Below are positions 22,140 to 22,193 of a stretch of DNA of 22,193 nucleotides, piece after piece. The notes below the pieces were generated by a model that worked only from the letters and a program-made list of their open reading frames with translations, ran no database searches and was not told where the DNA came from. This DNA is from Ruminococcaceae bacterium UBA4871. GTDB taxonomy: Bacteria > Bacillota > Clostridia > Oscillospirales > Acutalibacteraceae. The stretch spans positions 47,291-69,483 of the forward strand of contig DHDR01000012.1 in assembly GCA_002399445.1 (NCBI GenBank). The letters are read 5' to 3'. A program made the position numbers and the translations under genes. How positions within the stretch are numbered: position 1 is the first letter of the stretch; every line of letters begins with the position of its first letter.

Positions 22140-22193
22140 TCATTTGATTCCCTAGCTTGTTTCTTACAATTTATATATGACATAAAAGCATAG

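Overview
The window is a stretch of chromosome from a Gram-positive, low-to-moderate-GC bacterium. Gene content and protein sequence fit the class Clostridia, most likely the Oscillospiraceae/Ruminococcaceae. Pointers are the Prp protease beside an L27 with a cleavable N-terminal extension, Mini-III RNase, a YitT-family membrane protein, the DapL route to lysine, strong AAGGAGG-type ribosome binding sites, frequent TTG starts, and TTGACA-N17-TATAAT promoters. All recognised genes but one small gene lie on the + strand. I see no tRNA, rRNA, CRISPR array, insertion sequence or prophage.

Layout. (1) 108-2055: ispA (prenyl diphosphate synthase) and an unrecognised 335-aa protein. (2) 2063-3134: a compact ribosomal operon, promoter - structured leader - rplU - prp - rpmA - terminator, in which the middle gene encodes the protease that trims the product of the third. 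(3) 3248-5898: obg, mrnC and a YitT-family gene, closely spaced. (4) 5899-6247: a small minus-strand gene for a 62-aa cysteine-repeat protein, with a promoter resembling the forespore sigma-G consensus. (5) 6248-7592: an RsmF-type rRNA cytosine methyltransferase whose 5' end is out of frame with the rest. (6) 7717-12060: four genes, ilvE, an rluA-type pseudouridine synthase, luxS and a LysM-G5-M23 cell-wall hydrolase; ilvE, luxS and the hydrolase each have their own recognisable promoter. (7) 12061-15139: a long leader, then murA, a WalJ/YycJ-type metallo-hydrolase gene and rlmH. (8) 15140-17641: dapF behind a promoter and leader terminator, then dapL. (9) 17811-22102: carA and carB, overlapping by four bases.

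Most of the window is core housekeeping: cell-wall precursor and diaminopimelate synthesis (murA, dapF, dapL), ribosome assembly and modification (rplU, prp, rpmA, obg, mrnC, rsmF-like, rluA-like, rlmH), amino-acid metabolism (ilvE), the activated methyl cycle (luxS) and carbamoyl phosphate supply (carAB). I did not find a clearly new multi-gene system. The observations most worth following are the frameshift in the methyltransferase gene, the cysteine-repeat miniprotein and its sigma-G-like promoter, the promoter-then-terminator arrangement ahead of dapF, the roughly 260-nt murA leader, and the SD-sequestering leader of rplU.
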